This document shows positions 1 to 6,751 of a stretch of 9,301 bases of DNA, in pieces. A model generated the notes under the pieces. It was not told the DNA's origin and made no database searches. It saw only the letters and a program-made list of their open reading frames with translations. The position numbers and the translations under genes are program-made. Position 1 is the stretch's first letter, and every line of letters begins with the position of its first letter. Source of the DNA: DATBLQ01 sp036555325 (GTDB taxonomy: Bacteria; Pseudomonadota; Alphaproteobacteria; Rhizobiales; Aestuariivirgaceae); the NCBI GenBank assembly GCA_036555325.1, contig DATBLQ010000016.1:1-9301 (forward strand). Reading direction: 5' to 3'.

Positions 1-368
1 ACTCGCACAAAATAGCTTTGATTGGCCACGGCGGTGAACGTGAGCGTCCTCACCAGACGATGGCCGATGCGCAGCTCCGTTCTTCCGGGACTGACAGTTG
101 CCGTGACGAAGGTCCCGTTCGCGAGCTCGCCCACGGCCTCCTTGTTCGCGGCGACGGGCACCTGCGCCGCGACGGGCTCGCGATCAACGCGGAATACAAA
201 TACCAGCGCCTTCCCGGCTGGGGGAACGGCACGGTGGAGATCGCCCTGGGCGTGCCCGGGTATGGGCGTGAAAAGACTCACCAAGGCGGCAAGCAAGAAT
301 GTTGCGCCCGGCGTACGATATCCGCGCACCTCTTCCCCTGGTGAATCTCGATCCAGTATCTTCTTCAT
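1..368 (-). CDS. Secreted DUF2846-like protein (3' end missing, runs off left edge)
   Basis: 122 codons of a protein whose C-terminus lies outside the window. The ATG is at 368-366. Residues 1-20 are polar, 22-34 are hydrophobic (ATFLLAALVSLFT), and a signal-peptidase-like GHA|QG site follows at 38-42, so export to the periplasm or envelope is likely. The mature part carries GKALVFVFR (52-60), then VGELANGTF and VSPGRTELRIG, the short beta-strand pattern seen in DUF2846/PEGA-like domains, a family of unknown function often found in lipoproteins. No lipobox cysteine is visible. The N-terminal region before the hydrophobic stretch is long for a signal peptide; a GTG at codon 14 (329-327) would shorten it, but a GGGGAAGAG purine run abuts it with no spacing. 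It is divergent from the small cysteine-rich gene at 438. The family assignment is by pattern only. Confidence 0.72.
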   Translation of the reverse strand, partial: MKKILDRDSPGEEVRGYRTPGATFLLAALVSLFTPIPGHAQGDLHRAVPPAGKALVFVFRVDREPVAAQVPVAANKEAVGELANGTFVTATVSPGRTELRIGHRLVRTLTFTAVANQSYFVR

Positions 369-437
369 ATTCTTTGCGGGGTCGCGGAGGATCGTCCGTG
401 ACCGTCGCGCACCATTCTACACGCGGGAGTCAGTAAA

Positions 438-680
438 GTGGGAGGATCGCAGCGGGGCCTGAGCCTATTCGGCGTGCTGGTCATCGTAGCGATCGCCGTG
501 GTGGTGCTCTACTACGCCTATAAGGGTGTAACGGGATACGATGAGGAACCCACCTGCCGCAGCGTGTTCACTTCCTGCCAGCAGAATTGCCGGCGCACGA
601 GGACCGACGCAGCGGCCCTGCAAAGCTGCCAGGATTTCTGCCAGCGCGAAGGCGACAATTGTGAACGCAGGAGGCTGTGA
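438..680 (+). CDS. Small membrane-anchored twin-CX3C protein
   Basis: An 80-residue protein starting at GTG 438, with GGGAG (424-428) nine bases upstream as ribosome-binding site. Residues 8-27 form one very hydrophobic helix after a short basic N-terminus (GGSQRG), so it is probably an N-in, C-out membrane anchor. The exposed part has six cysteines at 40, 47, 51, 64, 68 and 75, spaced C-x6-C-x3-C-x12-C-x3-C-x6-C. That pattern is a perfect mirror image and fits a helical hairpin closed by disulfides, as in twin CX3C (small Tim) and CHCH proteins. The similarity is one of pattern; homology is not claimed. The R-G-L-S-L start of the helix also resembles a prepilin leader, but the usual Glu at +5 is absent. 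The function is unknown. It is divergent from the secreted protein at 1-368. Confidence 0.68.
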   Translation: MGGSQRGLSLFGVLVIVAIAVVVLYYAYKGVTGYDEEPTCRSVFTSCQQNCRRTRTDAAALQSCQDFCQREGDNCERRRL

Positions 681-865
681 ACTACGGGTTAGCCCACACC
701 TCGGTTCGCGCGGTTGGTTTGATTCCAGCCTACTTGCCTGCTCGACAGACATCTCTCCTCGGGACATCCACCGCCCCGCTCGACTCGCGAGCACCGTTCC
801 CTGGACAGGAGGGGAAGGTCAGTCTCCATTTGGGCGGCCACAGCAAACAGCCCGCCTTCTCGCAC

Positions 866-1648
866 TTAGACACGTCCAAGAATCCAGTACCAGAGATAAC
901 CAAGGAATTCGCGATGGGCCCGCTGTAGATAGCTGAACCGCTCGGTGCTCATATCCTTCTTCACCATCCCGGCCCATCGCAGCCAGGAGAGCCCGGCCGG
1001 ATATTGATCTACCCAGACAGTGGCCGGTGCGGGGAGTGGTCTCATCTCCAGCTTGCGTGCCACAGCCGCAGCACGTCGAAGGTGGTCGGACGATGTGACG
1101 AGAATGAAGGGCTCTGAACCGACAATCTTTTTCACTTCTAGAAGATTTTCGTACGTCGTGGTCGATAGCCCTTCGACAACTACATCTCGATTGGGCACCC
1201 CCATCGCTTTAGCGAAATCAGCCAGGAGATCTGCAATCGGGCGGTCCTGACGACGCAGGATTCCACCCGATACGATCAGCCTAGCGCCCGGCAGCTCACG
1301 ATAGAGGCGGATGCCTTCCACCATGCGTGAGATCGACTCCACGTTGAGCTTGTGTGTCACGGGTAGCATGGGCGAATCCTCTCCGAATGCCCCAAGGACC
1401 ACGATAGTTCGCACTGAAGCGTCAGGGTGCAGCATCGACGGAAATGGACGTTCGAGTGAGCCGAACGAGACTTCCGCGAGTGGCGTCATCAGAAAAACAA
1501 GATAGAGCCCAGCCCCGGCCCATACCAGTCGACGCCCGATGTGAGATTGGCGATGAAATACTCTTATGAGAATTCCCGACACAAAAAGGATGGTCATGAG
1601 CCCAACCGGGGACGAGAGATCTTCAAGCAATGTTTTGAGACCGAACAT
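866..1648 (-). CDS. ElyC/YdcF-type DUF218 membrane protein
   Basis: 260 residues, close to the length of E. coli ElyC (about 259). Two N-terminal membrane segments are visible, about 12-30 and 41-57. The DUF218 domain begins at VRTIVVLGAFG (79-89) and contains LIVSGG (124-129), VVVEGLSTTTYENL (156-169) and LVTSSDHLRRA (183-193), the characteristic nucleotide-like pocket strands of this family. The C-terminal HREFLGYLWYW is also typical. ElyC is a membrane factor implicated in peptidoglycan and lipid-carrier metabolism in E. coli; related proteins occur in envelope and polysaccharide clusters. The exact substrate is unknown. The ATG at 1648 is preceded by AAAGGAC (minus strand, complement of about 1658-1664), a good ribosome-binding site. 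A 388-base spacer separates it from the upstream methyltransferase, so it probably has its own promoter. Confidence 0.88.
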   Translation of the reverse strand: MFGLKTLLEDLSSPVGLMTILFVSGILIRVFHRQSHIGRRLVWAGAGLYLVFLMTPLAEVSFGSLERPFPSMLHPDASVRTIVVLGAFGEDSPMLPVTHKLNVESISRMVEGIRLYRELPGARLIVSGGILRRQDRPIADLLADFAKAMGVPNRDVVVEGLSTTTYENLLEVKKIVGSEPFILVTSSDHLRRAAAVARKLEMRPLPAPATVWVDQYPAGLSWLRWAGMVKKDMSTERFSYLQRAHREFLGYLWYWILGRV

Positions 1649-2036
1649 GTATTTCAGTCCTTTTGTCGAGAACTTGAACTCTCCAATTTCCTATACGACG
1701 CAGCGGTCATGTGCAGAGCCACCGAACGTATTATTCATCTGTTTCTGTCCGGTGAGCGACCTTCCTGTTGGACGGCCGTTTACCGGTCACATCAGTTGAG
1801 CGTCGGAGTAACGTCCATGCACACCAGCGCGCCCACTTAGCTTCACCCACGAGGATTTCGCGTGCGCCCAGATTAAGCAAGTGGTTGGGCTCAAGTTGCT
1901 TGTTGAGTAAACGATGTAAGTTGCGTAGGTTTTCGGAGATACGTGAACCAGACGCGATTGCCTGAGCGCCGGCTCGTCCTTCTTGCTATCGAACAATTCA
2001 AGAAGCCTCCTTCACCAAGCTTGTTCCGTAATGTGC
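1649..2036. other. Gene-free spacer between methyltransferase and DUF218 gene
   Basis: 388 bases between two minus-strand genes. Short reading frames cross it in several frames, but none has protein-like composition together with a ribosome-binding site. The part nearest 1648 must hold the leader and probably the promoter of the DUF218 gene; I could not pick out convincing -35 and -10 boxes. No terminator with a T-run was seen for the methyltransferase. Confidence 0.5.
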
Positions 2037-2882
2037 TTAGCTTTCTTGGCTACGCGTTGTCGGTTTCTTTTTCAGCACATAGACAGGCGCCCAGCGTCGG
2101 AAACAATCTGTACCATACCGTATTGCGGCGATTTGAAAATACCTCCTCTTGAGCCTCTCAACTGCACTCTTTTTAGGAATGCCAAATGCCGATCCTTCAA
2201 ATTTCCAACGATTGAAGCAATACTGGTATTCGTATTTCTTGACTATGCCTGCTCGATATGCCGCCAAGAGATTGGCCGCCATCGCCGGATAGTCAGCGCT
2301 ATCCTTCTTGAAATCGTAGTTACACATGTGCAAAGGCAAGAGACAGGCGGTGTAGAAATTGATCCGCGGCGTTTTCTGCCGGTGATTGGCGACTACCGCC
2401 CTGATATCGTATTTCTTATCAACAGTACGAACCCAAGTGCGCAGAAGGCAATAACCTCCCTCGGCCAAACTTCTACCGAGGTTACGCAAGATCTTAGTAA
2501 TATCGTCACGCGCCACCACATTGAGCACCAGGTCACCTAGAATGAGGTCATACTTTGTTCTTGAATGCATGGTCCTCCAATCCTCTTCCCGCAGCGTTTC
2601 TTTTCCCCTAAACCTCATAGGCTGCAGGGAGAGAATCTGATAGTGCCTGCGGCTAAACTCGACGACCGTCACCTCAGCCCTATACCGGTGACACAGCGAA
2701 CGAAACTCCACGGTTGAGCCAAGTATGGCCACGCGCACTGTTTGAGTTGTTTTTATTAATCTTCTGAGATACTGCTCAACGATTTCTAGCTCGGAAGGCG
2801 ATGGACGCGCCGGCACGAGATAATTCGCCCAGTCGTACACTTTCTTCCCAGCCCAAGAAGAGCGCACCTTTCTCATACCCAT
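2037..2882 (-). CDS. Class I SAM-dependent methyltransferase
   Basis: 281 residues. The Rossmann-type methyltransferase core is visible: motif I VRVAILGSTVEF (49-60), where many families have a Gly-rich loop followed by an acidic strand end; VTVVEFS (71-77), with Glu75 as likely ribose-binding residue; a DW pair at 101-102; then motif IV YDLILGDLVLNVV (111-123) and the following GGYCLLRTW (142-150). The C-terminal third is basic and aromatic (KYEYQYCFNRWKFEG) and may recognise the substrate, which cannot be told from sequence. The gene is visibly richer in A and T than the GspE-like gene in the same window, a possible sign of transfer. The ATG at 2882 has only a weak GGGG-type ribosome-binding site; the ATG at codon 3 is an alternative. 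The IS remnant begins about 150 bases upstream. Confidence 0.82.
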   Translation of the reverse strand: MGMRKVRSSWAGKKVYDWANYLVPARPSPSELEIVEQYLRRLIKTTQTVRVAILGSTVEFRSLCHRYRAEVTVVEFSRRHYQILSLQPMRFRGKETLREEDWRTMHSRTKYDLILGDLVLNVVARDDITKILRNLGRSLAEGGYCLLRTWVRTVDKKYDIRAVVANHRQKTPRINFYTACLLPLHMCNYDFKKDSADYPAMAANLLAAYRAGIVKKYEYQYCFNRWKFEGSAFGIPKKSAVERLKRRYFQIAAIRYGTDCFRRWAPVYVLKKKPTTRSQES

Positions 2883-2937
2883 GAAAAACAGCCCCGCGCT
2901 ACGAGGTCGTTGTTAGACTACACCGCAAATGCCCGTT

Positions 2938-2966
2938 GGCGGAGTATTCTGTTGAAATACTCTGCC
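2938..2966. repeat. Strong 11-bp hairpin upstream of the IS remnant
   Basis: GGCGGAGTATT, loop CTGTTGA, then AATACTCTGCC: eleven base pairs including one G-T pair. There is no T-run on either side, so it is not a clear intrinsic terminator. It lies 65 bases before the ATG of the transposase remnant, so it may be the subterminal hairpin of that insertion sequence, such as those that block read-through transcription into the transposase. That role is inferred. Confidence 0.5.
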
Positions 2967-3030
2967 CCGTACTGAATTTATTGAGACACGAAGTATCGAA
3001 TCTGGCGGTGCCAGGACCAACCGCTGCGAG

Positions 3031-3230
3031 ATGATGGGCAAACAGGCTGACGAAAAGAACCGACTGTCTTACATATTCAACCTCGACACTCACGTTCCCC
3101 AAGATCAGCTGCTGCGGGGCATCAATTGGTTTTCGATCTGAGTGAACTGCGCCAGCACCTGGCACCCTCTTACAGCCATATGGGTCGGCCGTCGATCGAT
3201 CCGGTGTTGATGATCCTAATGCTGGTGTCG
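3031..3230 (+). pseudogene. IS1182-type (DUF772) transposase, N-terminal remnant, frameshifted
   Basis: From ATG 3031 the frame reads MMGKQADEKNRLSYIF, then HVPQDQLLRGIN, the usual start of IS1182/IS5-like transposases, and hits TGA at 3139-3141. The neighbouring frame, overlapping from about 3126, carries on with VFDLSELRQHLAP, then YSHMGRPSIDPVLMILMLV, the conserved N-terminal (DUF772) block with its TGRPSIDP-like signature. One insertion or deletion near 3125-3135 therefore broke the gene. After about 3230 the expected continuation (YG-RSERRLCEE-type sequence and the DDE catalytic core) is absent, so only some 70 of roughly 450 residues remain. This is an inactive fragment marking a past insertion. 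The TGA is not a candidate selenocysteine codon because the frame, not one residue, changes there. Confidence 0.78.
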
Positions 3231-3487
3231 TCACGAGGGGCCGCGGCAAGGGCCTTCTCGAATCGAAACGAAATTTCGCTGCGGGTGCCAATGCGTGGGT
3301 TTCCCCCACCCGCTGAGCTGATCGTCACCCGAAGTTTGCAGGGTGGCGCTATGCATATTGGTTGACGCGGCTGCCCGCTTCGTAGGAAATGCTGCGTTTC
3401 AGGCTACCTCTGCCGCCCGCCGCCGGAGCCGGGCTTTTCCGCACCAACTGTGATCACCCACCTATCCCGGTTCGCCGCCAGCCCAAA
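3231..3487. other. Spacer after the transposase remnant, no supported gene
   Basis: Together with the remnant this leaves a gene-poor stretch from 2883 to 3487. Open frames run through it on both strands, but their composition (Ala, Arg and Pro-rich) looks like shadow reading and no ribosome-binding site decides a start. It may contain decayed insertion-sequence DNA. I see no terminal repeat that would fix its borders. Confidence 0.4.
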
Positions 3488-3691
3488 TCAGGTAACACCA
3501 CCCTTTTGCCGGAACGCTTCCAAGCATTTCACGTGTGCAATTCGGTTCTCGCACACGATCCATTCGTCCTGATAGCAGATGGGCTTTCGGCAACTTTCAC
3601 AGACATCCAGTTCGGGAGGGATATCCTGAATGATTCCACCCCCCGTGCGCCGGAGGAGCTGCCTCAACTTGTTCAAGATGCGGTATTCCAT
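3488..3691 (-). CDS. Small treble-clef-like zinc-binding protein, unknown function
   Basis: 67 residues starting at ATG 3691-3689, preceded by TAGGAGGAA five bases or fewer upstream, the best ribosome-binding site in this part of the window; it is the main reason to believe the gene. Cysteines 31 and 34 form CESC, and a second set, C47-x5-H53-x2-C56, follows; C39 is extra. The C-x2-C and H-x2-C halves are the usual zinc ligands of RING/LIM/PHD-like or treble-clef folds, so one bound zinc is likely. The N-terminal 20 residues are basic (RILNKLRQLLRR), which would fit nucleic-acid contact, but that is inference. I do not recognise the family. It stands alone on the minus strand between spacers. 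Confidence 0.66.
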   Translation of the reverse strand: MEYRILNKLRQLLRRTGGGIIQDIPPELDVCESCRKPICYQDEWIVCENRIAHVKCLEAFRQKGGVT

Positions 3692-4113
3692 ACGTTCCTC
3701 CTAATCCAGAGCCGCCGTGGCAACACCACGATCGGCCCATCGATGGCGCACGTCAACAGGACGATGCTGCCTATTTCGAGAAACCTTATTCCAGATCAAG
3801 CTACCAGGTGCCCGGCGCAGGAGGGCGATTCCAGTCAGCTGATGAGGTTTGGCATTCCCACGCGGGTCCGCCAGCTTAGCGACGGGCGCAATCGCTGGCA
3901 GCAAGACATGGCTGCGGGCGGCGGAGCGCTCGGTGTTGGATAATCTACGACGCCAGAAGTGGAGGGGGATAGTCCTTTGAGACGCCTATGGCGCGCTTCT
4001 CATGATAACGGCTTTTGGGTAAATCCTCCCATTTCTTTCGGGTCATCTCGCCCGGCGACAACCAGCTAGAACAAGCGTAACGTACCCCGGTGTCTAATCC
4101 AAAGAGGGGAACA
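3692..4113. other. Gene-free divergent spacer between two small zinc-protein genes
   Basis: 422 bases between the minus-strand gene at 3691 and the plus-strand gene at 4114, so promoters for both should lie here. Frames on both strands are open for 60-100 codons but lack ribosome-binding sites and look like shadows. A minus-strand frame near 4045-3945 (MTRKKWEDLPKSRYHEK...) has rather protein-like residues, but its only purine run touches the ATG. I see no clear promoter. Confidence 0.4.
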
Positions 4114-4389
4114 ATGCGCTGCCTGCTTAACCACAACTGGACGTATGATCTGAGACATTTCCACGTGTACCGGAAGTGCGAGGCGTGCGGAGCGATACAA
4201 CGGCATATCTGGAACGAGAAGTCGGTATACACCGTTTGGGAGCCCATTAGGGAACGCACATACATCGAATCAGAACAAAGGCAGATTGTTCAGAAGCGCG
4301 TTCCCACACTCGTCCGCCTGGCCCACACTCTGGGGCTATTGCGAACCAGATCAGGCGACAGAACCAGGACTTTGGCACGCTCGACATGA
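4114..4389 (+). CDS. Small zinc-ribbon-like protein, unknown function
   Basis: 91 residues from ATG 4114, chosen over the in-frame GTG at 4090 because GAGGGG (4104-4109) lies four bases before the ATG. The N-terminus has C3-x2-H6 (CLLNH) and C22-x2-C25 (CEACG), with NHNW and RKCEACGAIQR around them. This arrangement is common in short zinc-ribbon proteins of phages and bacteria. The remaining two thirds are basic and polar, with no membrane segment. An overlapping frame on the opposite strand (4265-3945) has no such motif or start signal. The function is unknown. The intrinsic terminator at 4650-4671 is the first one downstream, leaving an unusually long untranslated tail if they belong together. 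Confidence 0.55.
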   Translation: MRCLLNHNWTYDLRHFHVYRKCEACGAIQRHIWNEKSVYTVWEPIRERTYIESEQRQIVQKRVPTLVRLAHTLGLLRTRSGDRTRTLARST

Positions 4390-4649
4390 TCGGGATCGCG
4401 CAAGGGGGAGCGCGGAGTTTGTGAATCACTGCGCTTCGGCGTGAGTAGAATTTTGCTACTAATATTTTCGGGCGGTTTTGCCCATGGCGCGATACAAGCA
4501 AAGGCGTAGGTTACGCTCGATACCTCGGCTGGAAAGTTCGGGGTATTAATAGCTCGACCGAAAGGTTCGGGATACTTGCTAGATTGGCATTGCCGTTGCG
4601 CAGGAATTAGTTGAAAGATGCTGCCGCAAAATCTCTTTTAGCCGCACCC
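4390..4649. other. Non-coding tract with several hairpins, possible ncRNA or leader
   Basis: No supported gene. Two hairpins are visible: ATACCTCG (4520-4527) pairing with CGGGGTAT (4539-4546), eight pairs including one G-T, and CCGAA (4558-4562) with TTCGG (4566-4570). The two also overlap an imperfect direct repeat of about 17 bases, CTGGAAAGTTCGGGGTA (4529-4545) and CCGAAAGGTTCGGGATA (4558-4574), 29 bases apart. The tract ends in an intrinsic terminator. This could be the end of a small RNA or the 3' tail of the gene at 4114; it matches no RNA family I recognise. Confidence 0.3.
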
Positions 4650-4671
4650 ACCCCGCTTCGGCGGGGTTTTT
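4650..4671 (+). terminator. Intrinsic terminator
   Basis: ACCCCGC, TTCG tetraloop, GCGGGGT, seven base pairs ending in a five-T run at 4667-4671. This is a textbook Rho-independent terminator for plus-strand transcription arriving from the 4114 gene or from an RNA starting inside 4390-4649. Confidence 0.85.
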
Positions 4672-4905
4672 GTTGCTGATCAGCATTCGCTGTAGCCAGC
4701 GCCTTACCACGGCGCAAGATGCAAAGAATGCGTGGGCGCCCCCTCGCCCCCTGCCATTGATTGCTCCAATCTGGCCACCTGTCTGCCCAGGATGTAACTC
4801 CTATGGATCATGGGATGTTCACCCCGCGACGGTAATGTGCCGACCTGATTTACTTCCCCGGAAGATTGTGCAAATTGTCACAGTCATTTGCACTGATTCA
4901 TACCA
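4672..4905. other. Spacer holding the leader of the 4906-6751 gene pair
   Basis: No supported gene. It begins after the terminator and should contain the promoter for the hypothetical gene and the GspE-like gene. The only clear structure is the inverted repeat at 4868-4893. Confidence 0.4.
4868..4893. promoter_or_regulatory. Operator-like inverted repeat GTGCAAAT-N10-ATTTGCAC
   Basis: Two perfect eight-base arms separated by ten bases (TGTCACAGTC), arm centres 18 bases apart, ending 12 bases before the ATG at 4906. Size and spacing suit a dimeric helix-turn-helix regulator. At RNA level it could instead fold into a hairpin close to the start codon. No regulator gene is adjacent that can be matched to it. 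Confidence 0.45.
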
Positions 4906-5373
4906 ATGTCCATCAATCAACTGGGCAAACAGGACGAAAGGTTCCAGGTGTCGCCGCTTCCGGCATACGCGCCAGTGATGGGCATGGCAGGACACAACGC
5001 CGAGAGACGTCTGGTAATAAGCTCTCGCCTCGCCGACGGCTACCAGGTAAGTGAGATCGGGCTGAAAAATCTGCAGCATGTGTTCACGGTCTGGTTTCCT
5101 CGAGCCGTCTATTACGACCTGACTGACGACACTGTGAGAGTCGACATAGTGGTTAGAAGGGGTTGGGCGACTGGCCGAGGCGTATTTGCCACATCCTTCT
5201 TGAGGGCCGATGGCTCACTCATAAAGAAGGTGGTGTATGACGAGGACCGATTCGTCGGCAAGGTATGCGAGAACTACGATCAGACCAGAAGTGGATACTT
5301 CGGCAAGAAAGACGGGAGCGATTACCGTATTGTCGTCTATGCAACAAAACCCGCGACTGCGGATCGTCGTTGA
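4906..5373 (+). CDS. Hypothetical protein upstream of the GspE-like ATPase
   Basis: 155 residues, no family recognised. The central and C-terminal parts alternate hydrophobic and polar residues in short strands (QHVFTVWFPRAVYYDL, TVRVDIVVRRGW, GVFATSFLRADGSLIKKVVYDED, DYRIVVYATK), suggesting a mainly beta domain of about 110 residues. No signal peptide, membrane helix or metal motif is visible. The ATG at 4906 has no good ribosome-binding site; the GTG at codon 15 (4948) has GAAAGG six bases upstream and is a fair alternative, and ATGs at codons 25 and 27 are others. A TGA lies just upstream in frame (4894-4896), so the gene cannot extend further. Only 34 bases separate its stop from the GspE-like gene, so the two are probably co-transcribed. 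Confidence 0.58.
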   Translation: MSINQLGKQDERFQVSPLPAYAPVMGMAGHNAERRLVISSRLADGYQVSEIGLKNLQHVFTVWFPRAVYYDLTDDTVRVDIVVRRGWATGRGVFATSFLRADGSLIKKVVYDEDRFVGKVCENYDQTRSGYFGKKDGSDYRIVVYATKPATADRR

Positions 5374-5407
5374 TGACTCCGGTTCAAACGGCTCGCGATC
5401 GGAATAG

Positions 5408-6751
5408 GTGGCGAACTTGACGCCAGGGAACGCGCCCAAGAAACCGGTGATAGCGATGCCCTCGCCTGTCGAGCCGGCCCAGGCGGCTCCGGTGCCACGC
5501 CAGGCTCAGAAGCCCCTATCGCCGTCCGACCTGGTCGACAGCTTCATCCGGGAAGCGCTCGTTTGCCGCGCGAGTGACGTGCATCTCGAACCGAACGAGT
5601 CCGGACTGTTGGTGCGTTACCGCGTGCACGGCGATCTGCAGAACGTGATGGCGATTTCACCGGACGACAGGGCGCCCGTGATCTCCCGCATCAAGATCAT
5701 GGCCAAGCTCAACATCGCCGAGCATCGGCTTCCTCAGGACGGCCGGATCCGGCTGCGGCAGAACGGCCACGCCGTGGATGTCCGCGTCTCCACGATGCCC
5801 TCGCTCCACGGCGAAAAGGTGGTCCTTCGCCTCCTCGACCTCGACGGCGTCGCGATTCCCCTGGATAACATCGGGCTGCGCGAGGACCATCTCAGGAAGC
5901 TGCGCCATCTCATTACGAGGCCCCAGGGCATCATTTTTGTCACGGGGCCGACAGGCAGCGGCAAGACCTCGACAATTTACGCGGCGCTGAACGAGATCAA
6001 GACGGAGAAGAACAATATCATCACGATCGAGGACCCGATCGAGTATGAGATACGAGGCGTCACCCAGATTGCGGTTCACGAAAAGATCGGCCTCACGTTC
6101 GCGACTTGCCTGCGCTCGGTTCTGCGGCAGGACCCGGACGTGATCCTGGTCGGCGAGGTCCGCGACCAGGAAACCGCTCGGATCGCGATGCAGGCGTCGC
6201 TGACCGGTCACCTCGTCTTCGCGACACTCCACACGAACGATGCGCTCGGCGCGATCACCAGGCTGCTGGAAATGGGGATCGCGCCGTATCTCATCGCCTC
6301 GTCGCTGAGCGGCATCCTTGCGCAACGACTCGTCCAGGTGCTTTGCCCCGACTGCAAGGTTCCGGCGAGGCACGACGCAAAGATGGTGGCGCGCCTGGGG
6401 CGGGCTGCGGCCAGGATGTTCCAGCGTGGCCCCGGGTGCGAGCGCTGCCGCGGGCTCGGGGCGGTGGCGCGGGTGGGCGTCTTCGAGCTCGTCACCATGA
6501 CGCCCGAGCTTCGCGCGCTCATAGTCAACCAGGCGAGCGAGGCTGAGCTCAGGCATCTCCTGAGCACCACCGACGACCTGCACAGCATGTTCCAGGATGG
6601 CCTGGCGAAGGTCATCGACGGCCGTGTGGCTTATGATGAACTCGTACAAACGACAGAGCCGGATCGCAATTGGCTCGGCGGGCAGGAGAGCCAGGCCGCC
6701 GCCCAGCCGACGCTCACGCTGCCGTCACTGACCATCGTCCCGTCGAACTGA
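5408..6751 (+). CDS. GspE/PulE/PilB-family secretion ATPase lacking the N-terminal domain
   Basis: 447 residues of a hexameric cytoplasmic motor ATPase of type II secretion and type IV pilus systems. Residues 1-38 are a Pro/Ala-rich linker; the N2 domain begins near 40 (SDVHLEPN at 56-63, LPQDGRIRL at 108-116). The motor domain shows Walker A GPTGSGKT (180-187), the Asp box ITIEDPIEYE (205-214), Walker B DVILVGEVRD (244-253) and the His box GHLVFATLHTND (267-278). A zinc-binding CPDC (313-316) and CERC (344-347) pair follows. All catalytic residues are present. The N1/MshEN domain that docks to GspL or PilM-type partners is missing; the family is usually 500-570 residues. No other gsp or pil gene is in the window. 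GTG 5408 has a short GGA four bases upstream; ATG 5456 is an alternative start. Confidence 0.93.
   Translation: MANLTPGNAPKKPVIAMPSPVEPAQAAPVPRQAQKPLSPSDLVDSFIREALVCRASDVHLEPNESGLLVRYRVHGDLQNVMAISPDDRAPVISRIKIMAKLNIAEHRLPQDGRIRLRQNGHAVDVRVSTMPSLHGEKVVLRLLDLDGVAIPLDNIGLREDHLRKLRHLITRPQGIIFVTGPTGSGKTSTIYAALNEIKTEKNNIITIEDPIEYEIRGVTQIAVHEKIGLTFATCLRSVLRQDPDVILVGEVRDQETARIAMQASLTGHLVFATLHTNDALGAITRLLEMGIAPYLIASSLSGILAQRLVQVLCPDCKVPARHDAKMVARLGRAAARMFQRGPGCERCRGLGAVARVGVFELVTMTPELRALIVNQASEAELRHLLSTTDDLHSMFQDGLAKVIDGRVAYDELVQTTEPDRNWLGGQESQAAAQPTLTLPSLTIVPSN

Noticed and set aside
1983..2540. A 185-codon plus-strand frame
   Set aside because: It is antisense to the methyltransferase, which has recognisable SAM-binding motifs; the plus frame has none and no ribosome-binding site.
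3139..3141. TGA in the transposase remnant as a second selenocysteine codon
   Set aside because: Similarity continues in a different frame after it, so this is a frameshift; no cysteine position or SECIS-like hairpin is involved.
2899..3309. A 136-codon minus-strand frame over the IS remnant
   Set aside because: It overlaps the conserved transposase block on the other strand and has low-complexity, Pro/Ser-rich shadow composition.
3389..3943. A 184-codon plus-strand frame
   Set aside because: It is antisense to the 67-residue zinc protein, which has a strong ribosome-binding site and ordered Cys/His ligands; the plus frame has no motif or start signal.
3945..4265. A 106-codon minus-strand frame
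   Set aside because: It overlaps the start of the 4114 gene and lacks a ribosome-binding site; only its last 33 codons look protein-like.
4555..4580. AAAGGTTCGGGATAC as a tRNA T-arm, possibly a tRNA-Sec
   Set aside because: The T-loop base following TTCG is not the required A, and no acceptor stem, anticodon arm or CCA end can be folded around it.
5657..6649. A 330-codon open frame on the minus strand opposite the ATPase
   Set aside because: It lies wholly inside the GspE-like gene, whose motifs are complete; the antisense frame is rich in His, Arg and Asp with no recognisable motif, a usual shadow in GC-rich genes.
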